Below are positions 30,558 through 39,447 of a stretch of DNA of 64,000 nt, piece after piece. The notes below the pieces were generated by a model. It was not told the origin of the DNA. It saw only the letters and a program-made list of their open reading frames with translations, and ran no database searches. Origin of the DNA: Paulinella micropora (Eukaryota > Cercozoa > Imbricatea > Euglyphida > Paulinellidae); NCBI GenBank assembly GCA_019918135.1, contig WBZZ01006225.1, positions 1 through 64,000 on the forward strand. The letters are read 5' to 3'. Positions within the stretch are counted from its first letter, which is position 1; each line of letters starts with the position of its first letter. The translations under genes and the position numbers were made by a program.

Positions 30558-31907
30558 ATTAATGACAGCATACTCGGAGCCTGGAACGGCACTGTCCTCC
30601 CGGCCAACGCACTGCTCGCGGCCGTCACTTGCCTGTCGTGCTCCGCGCGGGCCCAGCTGCAGGCCGTGGGCGTAGCTACCTGCAGCAACGGCCTGGTCGA
30701 GTCTTTGAATTTTGGCCACGCACAAGCGTCGCTGCTGGGCTTCGAGTCCCTGTCCAGCTTTGAACATTACACCAGCTTCGTCACGCTGGCCCCCCTCACC
30801 ATTCTGCTGGTGGTGTACGGCCTGCGCCTGTGCAGCGGCCGCGCGGCGCTCGCCTGGGCCAGGAGCTCCAAGGAAGAAAAGATCTACGGCATTATTACGA
30901 CGTACCAGACCGAGGAAACGGTAGGGGGCTGCCTGCTGTTCCTGGCGTCCATCACCTTCTTGTCCATCCACCTGAGCGGCATCGGGCTCCCCGCGGGCAT
31001 GCTGCGCTGGGGGCCCCAGGGCACTCCGAACACTGTGTTCTCCTTGTACGCCATCCTCGGGCTCGTCCTGGTAGACTGGAGTGTCCTGATGGTGGCCCGC
31101 GCCCTGCAGTCCATCGGGCGCGACGCGTTCATGGTCTACAAGGGCCTCGCACACCTAGCCATCTCGGCCATCTACGGCATCATGTACAGCTGGCTACCGG
31201 AAGCCCAGAACGGGGTGGCGACCGTCCGTCTGCTGGGGGTGACCGCCATGGTGGTCTCCTCCTTAGTGTACATGTTCTTCATACCCTACGAGCTCTGGGT
31301 CTTTGGCTCCGACCGCGACGCCGTCCCCTTGCTACAGGTGATGAAGTCCAAGGCAGGCAACGCCTTCAATGCACAGGGCTTGGTCACTAGGTGGGGCAAC
31401 GTCTTCCCGAGTTGGTACGCACAGTCGCGCAAATCGGCGTACCTGACGGTGATGCACGAGAAGAACATCGGGGCGATGTCCGACCTGCTCTTTATGGCGG
31501 GCCTGGCCTGCCAGTACGCGGGCAGCAGCAAGAACCACCACTGGCTGCAGTTCGCCCTGATTGACAACTACCACTGCGTCGGCTACAAGATCATGTTCGT
31601 GGCGGCAGCCACCCTGGGCCTGGCGCTCTTCGTGTACGCGCTCTTCTTGCTGTGCGTACAAGAGGGCACTGCCTATGTCTTCTGCTGCCCCAACATCCAC
31701 AGCGAGGAGCAGAACCCGGATCTGCTCGCCCTGCTAGAGAAGGAACAGCACGCGTTGACGGGCCCCGACAGCCTCGAGAGCATCCTGAAGAAATGTAACT
31801 GTCGGTACGCAGTGGTAGCGTGCACGGTGCTGGCGAGGCAGCTGCAGCCGCACCCCCAGGGGACGGCGCCCGTGCAGGCCACGCACGCAACCCTCCGCTT
31901 CCAGTAA
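30558..31907 (+). CDS. Seven-transmembrane protein of unknown class
   Basis: The frame is open from about 30,552 (INDSILGAWNGTVLPANALL) to 31,907; an ATG in this phase is not obvious, so a short upstream exon is possible. Seven hydrophobic helices are seen, including FVTLAPLTILLVVYGLRLC, VGGCLLFLASITFLSIHLSG, VFSLYAILGLVLVDWSVLMV, LLGVTAMVVSSLVYMFF and IMFVAAATLGLALFVYALF. A long loop follows helix 5 and a ~70-residue Cys-containing tail follows helix 7. Helix 3 has a DW pair and helix 7 follows an IDNYHCVGYK stretch, but spacing does not fit type-1 rhodopsin or heliorhodopsin. It looks like the best-preserved membrane gene of the block. Confidence 0.65.
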   Translation: MNDSILGAWNGTVLPANALLAAVTCLSCSARAQLQAVGVATCSNGLVESLNFGHAQASLLGFESLSSFEHYTSFVTLAPLTILLVVYGLRLCSGRAALAWARSSKEEKIYGIITTYQTEETVGGCLLFLASITFLSIHLSGIGLPAGMLRWGPQGTPNTVFSLYAILGLVLVDWSVLMVARALQSIGRDAFMVYKGLAHLAISAIYGIMYSWLPEAQNGVATVRLLGVTAMVVSSLVYMFFIPYELWVFGSDRDAVPLLQVMKSKAGNAFNAQGLVTRWGNVFPSWYAQSRKSAYLTVMHEKNIGAMSDLLFMAGLACQYAGSSKNHHWLQFALIDNYHCVGYKIMFVAAATLGLALFVYALFLLCVQEGTAYVFCCPNIHSEEQNPDLLALLEKEQHALTGPDSLESILKKCNCRYAVVACTVLARQLQPHPQGTAPVQATHATLRFQ

Positions 31908-34900
31908 AGCACCCCTCCCTGCCGCCGCCGCCGCGGGGCGGCGGTGCAGCCGGGGGGGGGGGGGAGACACGGAGCGGGAGGGCCGGAGAGAAAGAGAAAG
32001 AGAGAGAGAGAGAGAGGGAGGGACGGGCGGCGGAAAAACAGCCCCCCCCCCCCCCCACCGTAGGTAGGCAGGTGCGTGTGTGAGCCGGGCGCGCTGTACC
32101 AGGCCGAGCAGTCCGTGGCGGCCTCGTAGTCAAAGGTCTTGGCCGCCGTGCAGGCCGGGTAGTCGGCATGCTGGCTGGACACGGCCACGCGCACGCCCAC
32201 GTCGGCGGCGGACCAGGGCTGCAGGGGCACGAGGCTGTCCGCCGTGTCGAAGCTCAGCTGGTTGAGCTTGACTGACGAGCGCCGGGCGGTATTGTTGTTT
32301 GGGTTGCCGACCGAGTGGACCACGAGCTGCGCGAACTTGGCCGGCCGCGGGGGCAGCTCGAACCAGACCAGGTCCGGCTCGGCCGCGTTGAGCCAGTCGA
32401 GCTTGCGCAGGCTGCCCCAGTAGCTCGTGGTGAGGCTCATGATGTACAGGGAGGCGTACACGCTCATGTTCTGGGGGGCGGTATCCTGCGCACTGCCCGC
32501 CGCGGGCCGGATCCCCACCGCGCGCAGCCGGTAGGCCGCTCCTAGGTTGACCGTGAGCCAGGTGCCGGGGGGAATGGTGTCGGTTCCGCAGCTTGGCGTG
32601 CAGGTACCGTTGGCCGCGCCGAATTCGGGGCCTGACGTCCAGACCCCCCCGAGCGGGTTGGGCTGCGCCTTGAACGCCTGCTCACAGCCGTCGTTGCCGC
32701 TGTACGAGGACGGGAGGCAGGTCGTGCCGCGGTCGGCCAGCGTGAAGGTGCGGTTGGGCTGGGGGACCGGGCTGCGACGGAAGGTGCACTCGTCGGTGTC
32801 GGCGCAGCCCCCGACCGCGGCGGCCGCGAAGCCAGTCGCGCAGGGGCAGCCAAAGCCCCCGGCCTGCGACTCGCAGCGCTGACCGGGCCCGCAGGAGCCG
32901 GCGGGGCCCTGCACCAGCGCGGGGTACAGCTCCGGCACCTCGGCGCTGAGCTCGGCGTCCTCGAACGCCAGCGACATTTCGCCGACCTGCGCCACGCCGT
33001 AGGGGTTCGTGGTTTCCGTGACGACCAGGCGCAACACCGAGTGCGCCCAGCGGCCGGCGCCGGCCGCCGGTACCGCCCACGTCTTGGTTTGGTTGGTGCC
33101 GCCGGCCCAAGCCAGCGCCGACGCCTGCCCTACCAGCGTCTGCCAGGACAGGGTGTCGTTGCTGCCCAGCAGGCTGAACTTCCTCGGCCCGCCCTCGGAC
33201 GAGTACTGGAACCTGGCCGTGAGCGTCAGGGACACCAGGCGCCGCCGCCGGGCCGAGTGTGCGAGCTGCAGCCACTCACCGTACAGGGTGGCGGCGCCGT
33301 CCACGTTGGGCGTGCCGGCCGCGCTGCCGGGGTTGGCGGTGCCATTCGCGTAGTAGGTGCCGGCGCGGGAGCACCAGTAGTCCTCCTGCGCATTGGCCAG
33401 GCCGTTGAAGGCCCGCCAGGCCCCGTGGTCGAAGCCAGCTTCGACCAGCAGGCTGGAGGCGTCCACCGACCAGCCGTCGGACGCGTTGGGCACGGGCCAC
33501 GGCGCCCGGGGGTCCTCGAAGTCCAGCGCCAGGTCGCCCAGGATGGCGTTGCCGTACACCTGGCCCGTCTCGGTCACCACGAAGCGGTACAAGCGGTAGG
33601 CCCCCGCGCCGGCCGGGACGTCGAACTGTTTGGTCTGGGCCGCGCCGGCACCCCAGGCCGGGGTCGTGGGCACGGGGTCGGCGTGGTACACCGTCGTCCA
33701 GGCCGCGCCGTCCTGGCTGCCCAGCAGCCGGAACCGCCAGGGCCGCAGCAACGTGTACCGGCCGCTGACGGCCACGACGTGCGGGGCCGGCCCCCCGGGC
33801 GGCGACGGCGGGTACGAGGGCCCGGGGCCCTCGTGCCGGGCGTCGTCGTACAGGTAGAAGTCCTCGACGTGCAGGGGCGTGCCCAGCGCACACAACGCAC
33901 GCCAGGCGCTGTCCTGGACCAGCAGCCAGGGGCGCAGGCCACGCTGCCTGTGCCGGATGTAGTGCATCACGTACGCCGGCAGGTTGAAGGACCGGAAGGC
34001 GGCGCGGGTCAGGCGCGCGCCCGCTCCCGCGGGCCACGCCCGCTCCCACGCCCGCGCCCAGCGCTCGAGCCAGCGCGCTGGCGGCGACGGATGGTCCGGC
34101 AGCAGCGCCCGGTGGTGCGGCAGGCCCAGGTGCACCGCCAGCTCCCGCGCCCCGGGCTGGGCCACGAAGGCGCGGGCCAGCCGCGTGGCCGCCGTCGTGG
34201 CGGCACCGTCGGCGGCGCCGTCCCCGCGCGCCCCCCGGCCCGGGTCGTCGTCGTCGGCGGGGGGGCCCCGGTCCAGCACCGACAGCGCGCGCGGGGCCAG
34301 GCCGGCCAGGGCGGCCAGGTCGCCGGGCCCGCAGCCGCGCACGTCCAGGTACTGCAGCTCCAGCCGCAGCCAGGCCGGCCGCCCGGCGGGGCACAGGCCC
34401 TCGAGCAGGGCCGCCAGCGCGCCGTCGGCCAGCACGCCGGCGTCCTCGGCCCCCGGCTGGTGCCACAGGCACGGGTCGCACGTGGCCACCACCAGCTCGT
34501 ACCGCCGCAGCGCGGGCGTGTGGGCGGCCGGCCAGCCCAGGCCCGAGCCCCGCGGCCGCCGCGTCCGCAGCCAGCGGAGGAGCTGGTACAGCCCCAGCGG
34601 CCGCTCCAGCCGCACCCGGGCCAGGCGCGGCCAGCCGGCCCCCGTGCACAGCACCAGCGTGTCCTCGGGCCCGCACACCAGGCCGTCGGGGCAGGGCTGC
34701 CACACCCGGAGGTCGGCCAGGCACGGCGCCAGGCGCTCGAAGTCCGGCCCGTACAGCCTGGCGTCCGTGCAGTCGTTGAGCGCTAGGCGCCGCAGGGCGC
34801 GGCAGCCGAGGTCGCCCAGGCCCGCGGGCCCAAAGTCCACGTGGGCGAGCGTCAGGGCGTACAGGTCCCGGGCCACGGCGCACAGCCTGGGGCGCAGCAG

Positions 34901-35359
34901 GTGCGTCCAGGGTGGCGTGGGGCCCGGCGGCGCACGCACCAGCTCCAGCGTCAGCGAGCGCAAGCGCCGCGCGCGCCGGCACCCGCGCCCCCGCCAGGCC
35001 GCCAGCAGCTGGGCCACGGCCGGGGGCGGGCCGGCCAGGCAGAGCGACCGCACCTCGGGGTAACCAGCCAGGGCGCGCCGCAACAGCGCCGAGCGGGCGG
35101 GCGGCAGCGGCTCGGCCAGCCGCAGCGTCAGCCTGGTGTCCGGCTGGCACAAGAGCGCGGCGGCCCCGCCGGCGGCCGGTGGCGGCGGGCCGACGACGCC
35201 GAGCGCCGCGGCCAGCCAGAGGCGGGCCCGCGCGTACCGGTGGACGAGGTCGTGCCAGGCCCGGGAGGCGCCGCCGAGCGCCACGAGGTCCGCGGGCGCG
35301 AGGCAGGCGAGGGCGTGGCCACACCAGACCTCGGCCCAGTCGGGCGCGGCCGGTGGCAT
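31673..35359 (-). CDS. F-box / LRR / discoidin-like / EGF-like fusion protein, ~1,229 codons
   Basis: I start at ATG 35,359 (MPPAAPDWAEVWCGH). Residues ~10-50 fit an F-box (LACLAPADLVALGGASRAWHDLV), followed by ~400 residues of irregular LRRs. Two F5/8-C (discoidin)-like units are seen, with WRFRLLGSQDGAAWTTVYHA and RKFSLLGSNDTLSWQTLVG as the clearest strands and RFVVTETGQVYGNAILGDLA as the typical end. A Cys-rich EGF-like module (CGPGQRCESQAGGFGCPC) follows, then a third lectin-like region. F-box and extracellular modules in one frame are odd together: F-box proteins act in SCF ubiquitin ligases inside cells. The last ~130 codons are low complexity and lie antisense to the 7-TM gene, so the natural end is probably before them. 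Confidence 0.65.
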   Translation of the reverse strand: MPPAAPDWAEVWCGHALACLAPADLVALGGASRAWHDLVHRYARARLWLAAALGVVGPPPPAAGGAAALLCQPDTRLTLRLAEPLPPARSALLRRALAGYPEVRSLCLAGPPPAVAQLLAAWRGRGCRRARRLRSLTLELVRAPPGPTPPWTHLLRPRLCAVARDLYALTLAHVDFGPAGLGDLGCRALRRLALNDCTDARLYGPDFERLAPCLADLRVWQPCPDGLVCGPEDTLVLCTGAGWPRLARVRLERPLGLYQLLRWLRTRRPRGSGLGWPAAHTPALRRYELVVATCDPCLWHQPGAEDAGVLADGALAALLEGLCPAGRPAWLRLELQYLDVRGCGPGDLAALAGLAPRALSVLDRGPPADDDDPGRGARGDGAADGAATTAATRLARAFVAQPGARELAVHLGLPHHRALLPDHPSPPARWLERWARAWERAWPAGAGARLTRAAFRSFNLPAYVMHYIRHRQRGLRPWLLVQDSAWRALCALGTPLHVEDFYLYDDARHEGPGPSYPPSPPGGPAPHVVAVSGRYTLLRPWRFRLLGSQDGAAWTTVYHADPVPTTPAWGAGAAQTKQFDVPAGAGAYRLYRFVVTETGQVYGNAILGDLALDFEDPRAPWPVPNASDGWSVDASSLLVEAGFDHGAWRAFNGLANAQEDYWCSRAGTYYANGTANPGSAAGTPNVDGAATLYGEWLQLAHSARRRRLVSLTLTARFQYSSEGGPRKFSLLGSNDTLSWQTLVGQASALAWAGGTNQTKTWAVPAAGAGRWAHSVLRLVVTETTNPYGVAQVGEMSLAFEDAELSAEVPELYPALVQGPAGSCGPGQRCESQAGGFGCPCATGFAAAAVGGCADTDECTFRRSPVPQPNRTFTLADRGTTCLPSSYSGNDGCEQAFKAQPNPLGGVWTSGPEFGAANGTCTPSCGTDTIPPGTWLTVNLGAAYRLRAVGIRPAAGSAQDTAPQNMSVYASLYIMSLTTSYWGSLRKLDWLNAAEPDLVWFELPPRPAKFAQLVVHSVGNPNNNTARRSSVKLNQLSFDTADSLVPLQPWSAADVGVRVAVSSQHADYPACTAAKTFDYEAATDCSAWYSAPGSHTHLPTYGGGGGGLFFRRPSLPLSLSLFLFLSGPPAPCLPPPPGCTAAPRRRRQGGVLYWKRRVACVACTGAVPWGCGCSCLASTVHATTAYRQLHFFRMLSRLSGPVNACCSFSSRASRSGFCSSLWMLGQQKT

Positions 35360-36020
35360 GTAGTGCCGTGCTCGCCGTCCCAAGCTAGGGCCGGGCTTCA
35401 GGACTTGGGCTAGCTACGCTTAATGTACGCAAAGGTGGCGCCGCCGGCCGCGGGGTGCGGAATGTTGGAAGGGGGCCGGGCAGAGAGGGGCGGGGGGGGC
35501 ATGGCGGGCCACGCCGGGGCGGGGAAGGGGGGCGCACGCCTCCCCAGCTAGCCCAGCCGAGGCCTCTCTCTCCTGCTCTCCTGCCGCCTGGGCAGAACGG
35601 GCCGGCCGGGGGCGGGCGCGCAGGGGGGGGGGGCTGGCCAGACGGACGCAGCGGCCGGCACTAGTACGCTGGCCTAGGATAGCCACCGTGGACACAGGGC
35701 TGGCTGAGCTTTTTAATAGCTGTCTGTCGGGCCCGGGCCGGAGCGCCGCTAGGCCCCCGGGACACGATATCCACTTCCAAAGCCTACGACCCAAGATCAC
35801 CGGCCCTCCCCGCGCACAGGACGGCTCAGCCGCCCCATGGCGGGTGGCTCGCTAGCAGCGGCGCCATGCAACCCCGCGGCCGCGCAGGTTTCACGGTAGG
35901 AGCAGCGGAGCCAAACGAAGCGGGCCTCCTGCACTACGCACCGGCGCGAACAGCCCGCCCGGGGACCGCAAGCCTTTCCGGCCACCCATCATTGGGGCAG
36001 GGTGGCCACCCATAAAGGCA
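35360..36020. other. Spacer without a supported gene
   Basis: GC-rich intergenic DNA between the F-box gene start and the end of the next minus-strand frame. Short frames here have no family features. It should contain the promoter of the F-box fusion gene. Confidence 0.4.
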
Positions 36021-36025
36021 GGCTA

Positions 36026-36943
36026 CTAGAAAGGGTCCGGCGAGTCTAAGCCGTCGCCTGGGCCGTCGCCTGGGCCGTCGCCTGGGCCGTCGCCTGGGTC
36101 GTCGCCTGGGTCGTCGCCCTGGCGACCGTCCGCGCTAGCAGTAAACTGGGTGGAGTTATTCAGCTGGACCAGTACCGGCACCTCGGCAGGAGATGCGATG
36201 CGCGCTGGCGGGGAAACAAGGTGAGCACCGTCGAACCCGAGGCTACTGCGCGGCGGCGAAGAAGATGCGAGGGGCAAAAAGTCAGGGTCCCAATCATCTA
36301 CATCGGCTGCGGTCTGGACGGTGGATGGCGTAATGGCCGCGGCCGGGACGGTGGATGGCGTAAGGGCCGCGATCGGGACGGTGGATAGCGTAAGGGCCGC
36401 GGCTGCCGCCCCCCCCGCCCCCGATCCTGTTGTGCTCCCGGTGCAATACGCCTGCACGACTGTGTTCAGAATTTCTAGCCTGGTGTTTCTGTCGGGATCT
36501 TCTCCCAGCAGGACCCCCAGCTTCCTTGAGGCTATATTCAGAGCGGCGCGGGATTTGCGGGCACGCAAGGCATTTGACGCACTCTCTTTTGCTTTTTTTG
36601 CTTGTTCCCGACGAGTATTTACTTCTTCCAGCAGGCGTCGGTCCGCTTTTCCTTCAAGCTTCTTCAACCCCGCACTTGCCTCCTCCCACTCCTTTGTCGC
36701 TTCTACAAGAACAAGCGACGCATCCTTTACCTTTTCGTCCTTTTCTACTTCTGCCGCTAGCTCAGACAGCGCGGCCTTGGCCAGGTCATCGTCCTTTGTT
36801 CTCTTTGCTGTGGCGTATCGCAGCATTCTGGCCAGGATCAACGGCTTGCTTGCCTGGACTTCCTGCTGGCCCGTCCTTAGTCCTCCTCCCATTTTGGCAC
36901 CTGCTTGTAGTGCTTTTCTGTCTTCTTCATTCGAATTTAGCAA
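36026..36943 (-). CDS. Lys/Glu-rich coiled-coil protein with DGPGD repeat tail
   Basis: About 305 codons. The first half is charged helix (LAKAALSELAAEVEKDEKVKD, then LLEEVNTRREQAKKAKESA). A Thr/Ala repeat follows (three to four TPSTVPAAAI-type units), and the tail is a (DGPGD)n run encoded by a 15-bp minisatellite at 36,050-36,125. Its phase remains open upstream through KGQELTEKEAYNAILALL into the end of the 36,976 gene. Codon use is less GC-rich than its neighbours. The function is unknown; charged coiled coils often serve as structural or DNA-binding proteins. Confidence 0.5.
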   Translation of the reverse strand: MLNSNEEDRKALQAGAKMGGGLRTGQQEVQASKPLILARMLRYATAKRTKDDDLAKAALSELAAEVEKDEKVKDASLVLVEATKEWEEASAGLKKLEGKADRRLLEEVNTRREQAKKAKESASNALRARKSRAALNIASRKLGVLLGEDPDRNTRLEILNTVVQAYCTGSTTGSGAGGAAAAALTLSTVPIAALTPSTVPAAAITPSTVQTAADVDDWDPDFLPLASSSPPRSSLGFDGAHLVSPPARIASPAEVPVLVQLNNSTQFTASADGRQGDDPGDDPGDGPGDGPGDGPGDGLDSPDPF

Positions 36944-36975
36944 TGCTAGAATTGCGTTATACGCTTCCTTTTCCG

Positions 36976-38889
36976 TTAGTTCTTGGCCCTTCCGCGCAGC
37001 TTTTTTCTGGGGGGCGTATGGCTTAGGGCGCCCCGTGGCTGTGTAGACGGACGTTTGAGGGGGTTTGCAGGGACCAGGGCCGTGCTTGCGGCCGCAGAGG
37101 AAGCGCTGTGGCTAGACCGCTGATAAGCGCCGGCGGCCCGCCCGGAGTTAGTAGCCCGGGGCTGCGCCGCGCCAGTCCAGCGGAGCGCGTCGGGGGAACT
37201 GGGGCTTTCTGCGGCTGCGGGCAGGTACGCTGGGCCGCCTCCGAAGCGGTTGCTAGTGCTACTGCTGCTGCTACTACTGCTGCTGCTGGGGTAGCTACTG
37301 CTGCTGTTGTAGCCGCTGCCGTAGCCGCTGCTGCTGCCGGCCCAAGGAAAGGTAGTAGTGTCGCTGCTGCCGAACGCGGCACCACCGCCGCCCACCCCGG
37401 AGTTAGAGGCCTGGGACTGCGCGCGGTGGTCCCGGGCCACGCGCTTGGTATTCACATGTCGTAGGGCACTAGCCTGCACGTCCCTGGCCGGGTAAGCAGG
37501 GGCGCCCGTGGCTGCGGGCGGGTTGCTGCCGTAGGGAGGGGGTGCACCCCGTCCGAGCGGCGGAAACACGGCCGTCTGGCTGCTAAACACGGCGCCACCG
37601 CCACCGCTGTTGCGGTGGTTGCCGCTGCCGCCGCCCCCGCCGCCCCCGCTGCCGCTGCCATTGACTACTGGGACTACAGCAACAGACCCCAGCGCCAGCA
37701 GCAGCCAAGGCACCCAATCCCCTAGTTCTAGTACATCCCAGACTCGTGTTTTCCCATCAGATGCCAGGGCGGTGCCAATGTAGAACGCCCCATTGCGTAG
37801 ATGTCGCGGCGGCAGGGGAACGGCTGGCTTGAAGAGCTCAAACTTTGCGTCGACCGCGGGCAGCAATAATTCCCATTGGATAGCCCCTGTGTTGTACTTA
37901 AGTAACCCGTCCAGCATCCTGGCAAAATGGAAGCCCCCTACGGTCTTGCCCAAGGGTAGCTGTCGTCGCCACCACGCGCCGCAAGCCCTTACCACCGCTC
38001 GGATGTCCTGCCAGCCGGCAGGGCCTGCCACCACCAGATCTAAAGCCTCATCCAGGCACTTAGCAAGACGGGGATCCATCGGAAGGTTGGGATCTGTCAG
38101 CAGCCGGGCCACGACAACGAGCGCATTGCAGAGCCAAAGGAGGTCGTCCTGCAGCTTGTTTGGAGCGGCGTGGGGATCCTTCTGCTTCTCTGTCCGAGCC
38201 AGGTGCGCGTTGGGATCTGGCCTGCTCGGCGCGAGGTGCAGACACTGGGCCGAGTCGGCGTACATTAGTGCCCAGGCAGACGGCGCCGCGTTCCGCTCCC
38301 ACCGCTTCACGTCCCCCCTGGAAAAGCCGCTGTAGATGACGTGTGCGAGGCTCAGTGCGTCCAGAAACCGCTTGAGGAACGGCCCGAAGCCCAGCACCGC
38401 CTGGTCCTCGCGGGGCTCCCTCACTAGGAGCCACAGTGGGGCGTCGGCGCCAACGGACACAACGCCGACGACGGGCACGGCCAGGCCGTGTGACGCCAAG
38501 TAAGAGAGCAGCTGTGCGCTCTGGGTGGCGCGGGCGAGTGTGTAGTCCTGGCCGTCGAGTTGGTACGCCCTAAAAGCCGTGGTCCCCAGGGTCGACCAAG
38601 ACCTCTCCCCCGCGGAGTCCCGCTGGCTGTCAGTCAACGTCGTTAGGTCCCACTTATCATAGTACGCCAGGCTGCCGGGCACAGAGTTGAGCCCCATCTG
38701 CTGTACGAGCCAATCTTGGGGGACTGTCTGCGCCTGTACCAGCTCTGCCTCCTGGCCATTCGCAGCCAAGCGAAGCTCTCGGTAGTCAGTTTGTGCTAGC
38801 CAGGGCAGGTGCCGGCAGTGCCGGCATTGCTTGGCGTCGTCCGCCGCTGTCCCGCCGGCCGGCCGGCCGTGGCTAACAGTGCCAGCCAT
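36976..38889 (-). CDS. Paralogue 1 of an anchored, Ser-rich-tailed family
   Basis: ATG at 38,889. A CRHCRH cysteine pair precedes PWLAQTDYRELRL, the family's N-terminal signature. The core (~residues 30-390) includes VPQDWLVQQM, SLAHVIYSGFSRGD, an ALMYADSAQCLHLAP strand and DDLLWLCNALVVVARLL. A hydrophobic segment (DWVPWLLLALGSVAVVPVV, about residue 390) looks like a membrane anchor. The last ~230 residues are Gly/Ser-rich and end in a basic RKKLRGRAKN. The same order of motifs occurs at 39,448 and 45,448. The core layout (Val-rich strand, helix, [VI]-Y-[NS]-GFS, strand with Asp, Leu-rich helix) could be a degenerate kinase fold, but no HRD or DFG is present. Confidence 0.6.
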   Translation of the reverse strand: MAGTVSHGRPAGGTAADDAKQCRHCRHLPWLAQTDYRELRLAANGQEAELVQAQTVPQDWLVQQMGLNSVPGSLAYYDKWDLTTLTDSQRDSAGERSWSTLGTTAFRAYQLDGQDYTLARATQSAQLLSYLASHGLAVPVVGVVSVGADAPLWLLVREPREDQAVLGFGPFLKRFLDALSLAHVIYSGFSRGDVKRWERNAAPSAWALMYADSAQCLHLAPSRPDPNAHLARTEKQKDPHAAPNKLQDDLLWLCNALVVVARLLTDPNLPMDPRLAKCLDEALDLVVAGPAGWQDIRAVVRACGAWWRRQLPLGKTVGGFHFARMLDGLLKYNTGAIQWELLLPAVDAKFELFKPAVPLPPRHLRNGAFYIGTALASDGKTRVWDVLELGDWVPWLLLALGSVAVVPVVNGSGSGGGGGGGSGNHRNSGGGGAVFSSQTAVFPPLGRGAPPPYGSNPPAATGAPAYPARDVQASALRHVNTKRVARDHRAQSQASNSGVGGGGAAFGSSDTTTFPWAGSSSGYGSGYNSSSSYPSSSSSSSSSSTSNRFGGGPAYLPAAAESPSSPDALRWTGAAQPRATNSGRAAGAYQRSSHSASSAAASTALVPANPLKRPSTQPRGALSHTPPRKKLRGRAKN

Positions 38890-39447
38890 CACACCAGCAG
38901 AGGGAGGGCTGGCTGACCAGAGAGTGCGGTGGCAGTGCCGTGCTTTGCTAACAAGGGGGGGGCCTCTTCGGAGGGAGGAAACCCCCTCCCTGCCTCCTCT
39001 CCCCTCCCGTCAGGCAAAGGCGGGAGAGGGGACCGCTGGCGCCCTGGGCCGCGGGTCCGGAGGGGCGGGAGGGTGGGGGGGGGGGGGGGAAACGAGAGGC
39101 ACGGGGCGTGAGCGGAAGGAGCTCTGCCCCCCCCCGACCCGACCTAGCTCCGCCACGGCCGCACCCGGCAGGCCCGGCCAGCCCCCGAGGGTTGTGCGCG
39201 TCGCCGGCCTCGGCCGGTCGCCGGCCCGTGGCTGGCCAGGACTCCGGAGCAGGTCTCCGCCTGTAGTCCGGCCAGTTTCTGGGGGGTCAGCCCCGCGGGC
39301 CTCGTTCAGGAGAGAAAGGAAAACCGCGAGCCCCCCCCCCGGGGGGGGTTGTCCTTGCCTGGTGGCGAGGGGCCGGCCGGGGGAACAGCAAGGGGGAGAT
39401 GGCACGCGCTAGGGCTGGCCAGGTCGTTACTTGGTCCTAAAGTTTAC

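Noticed and set aside
30558-31907. Heliorhodopsin or type-1 rhodopsin
   Set aside because: Seven helices and a Lys near helix 7 are there, but helix 3 lacks the heliorhodopsin E-Y-S pattern and the Asp-Lys spacing in the last helix does not fit type-1 rhodopsins.
33041-35063. Very long plus-strand frames opposite the F-box gene
   Set aside because: Antisense shadows in GC-rich sequence; no domains, and the minus-strand frame shows clear F-box, discoidin-like and EGF features.
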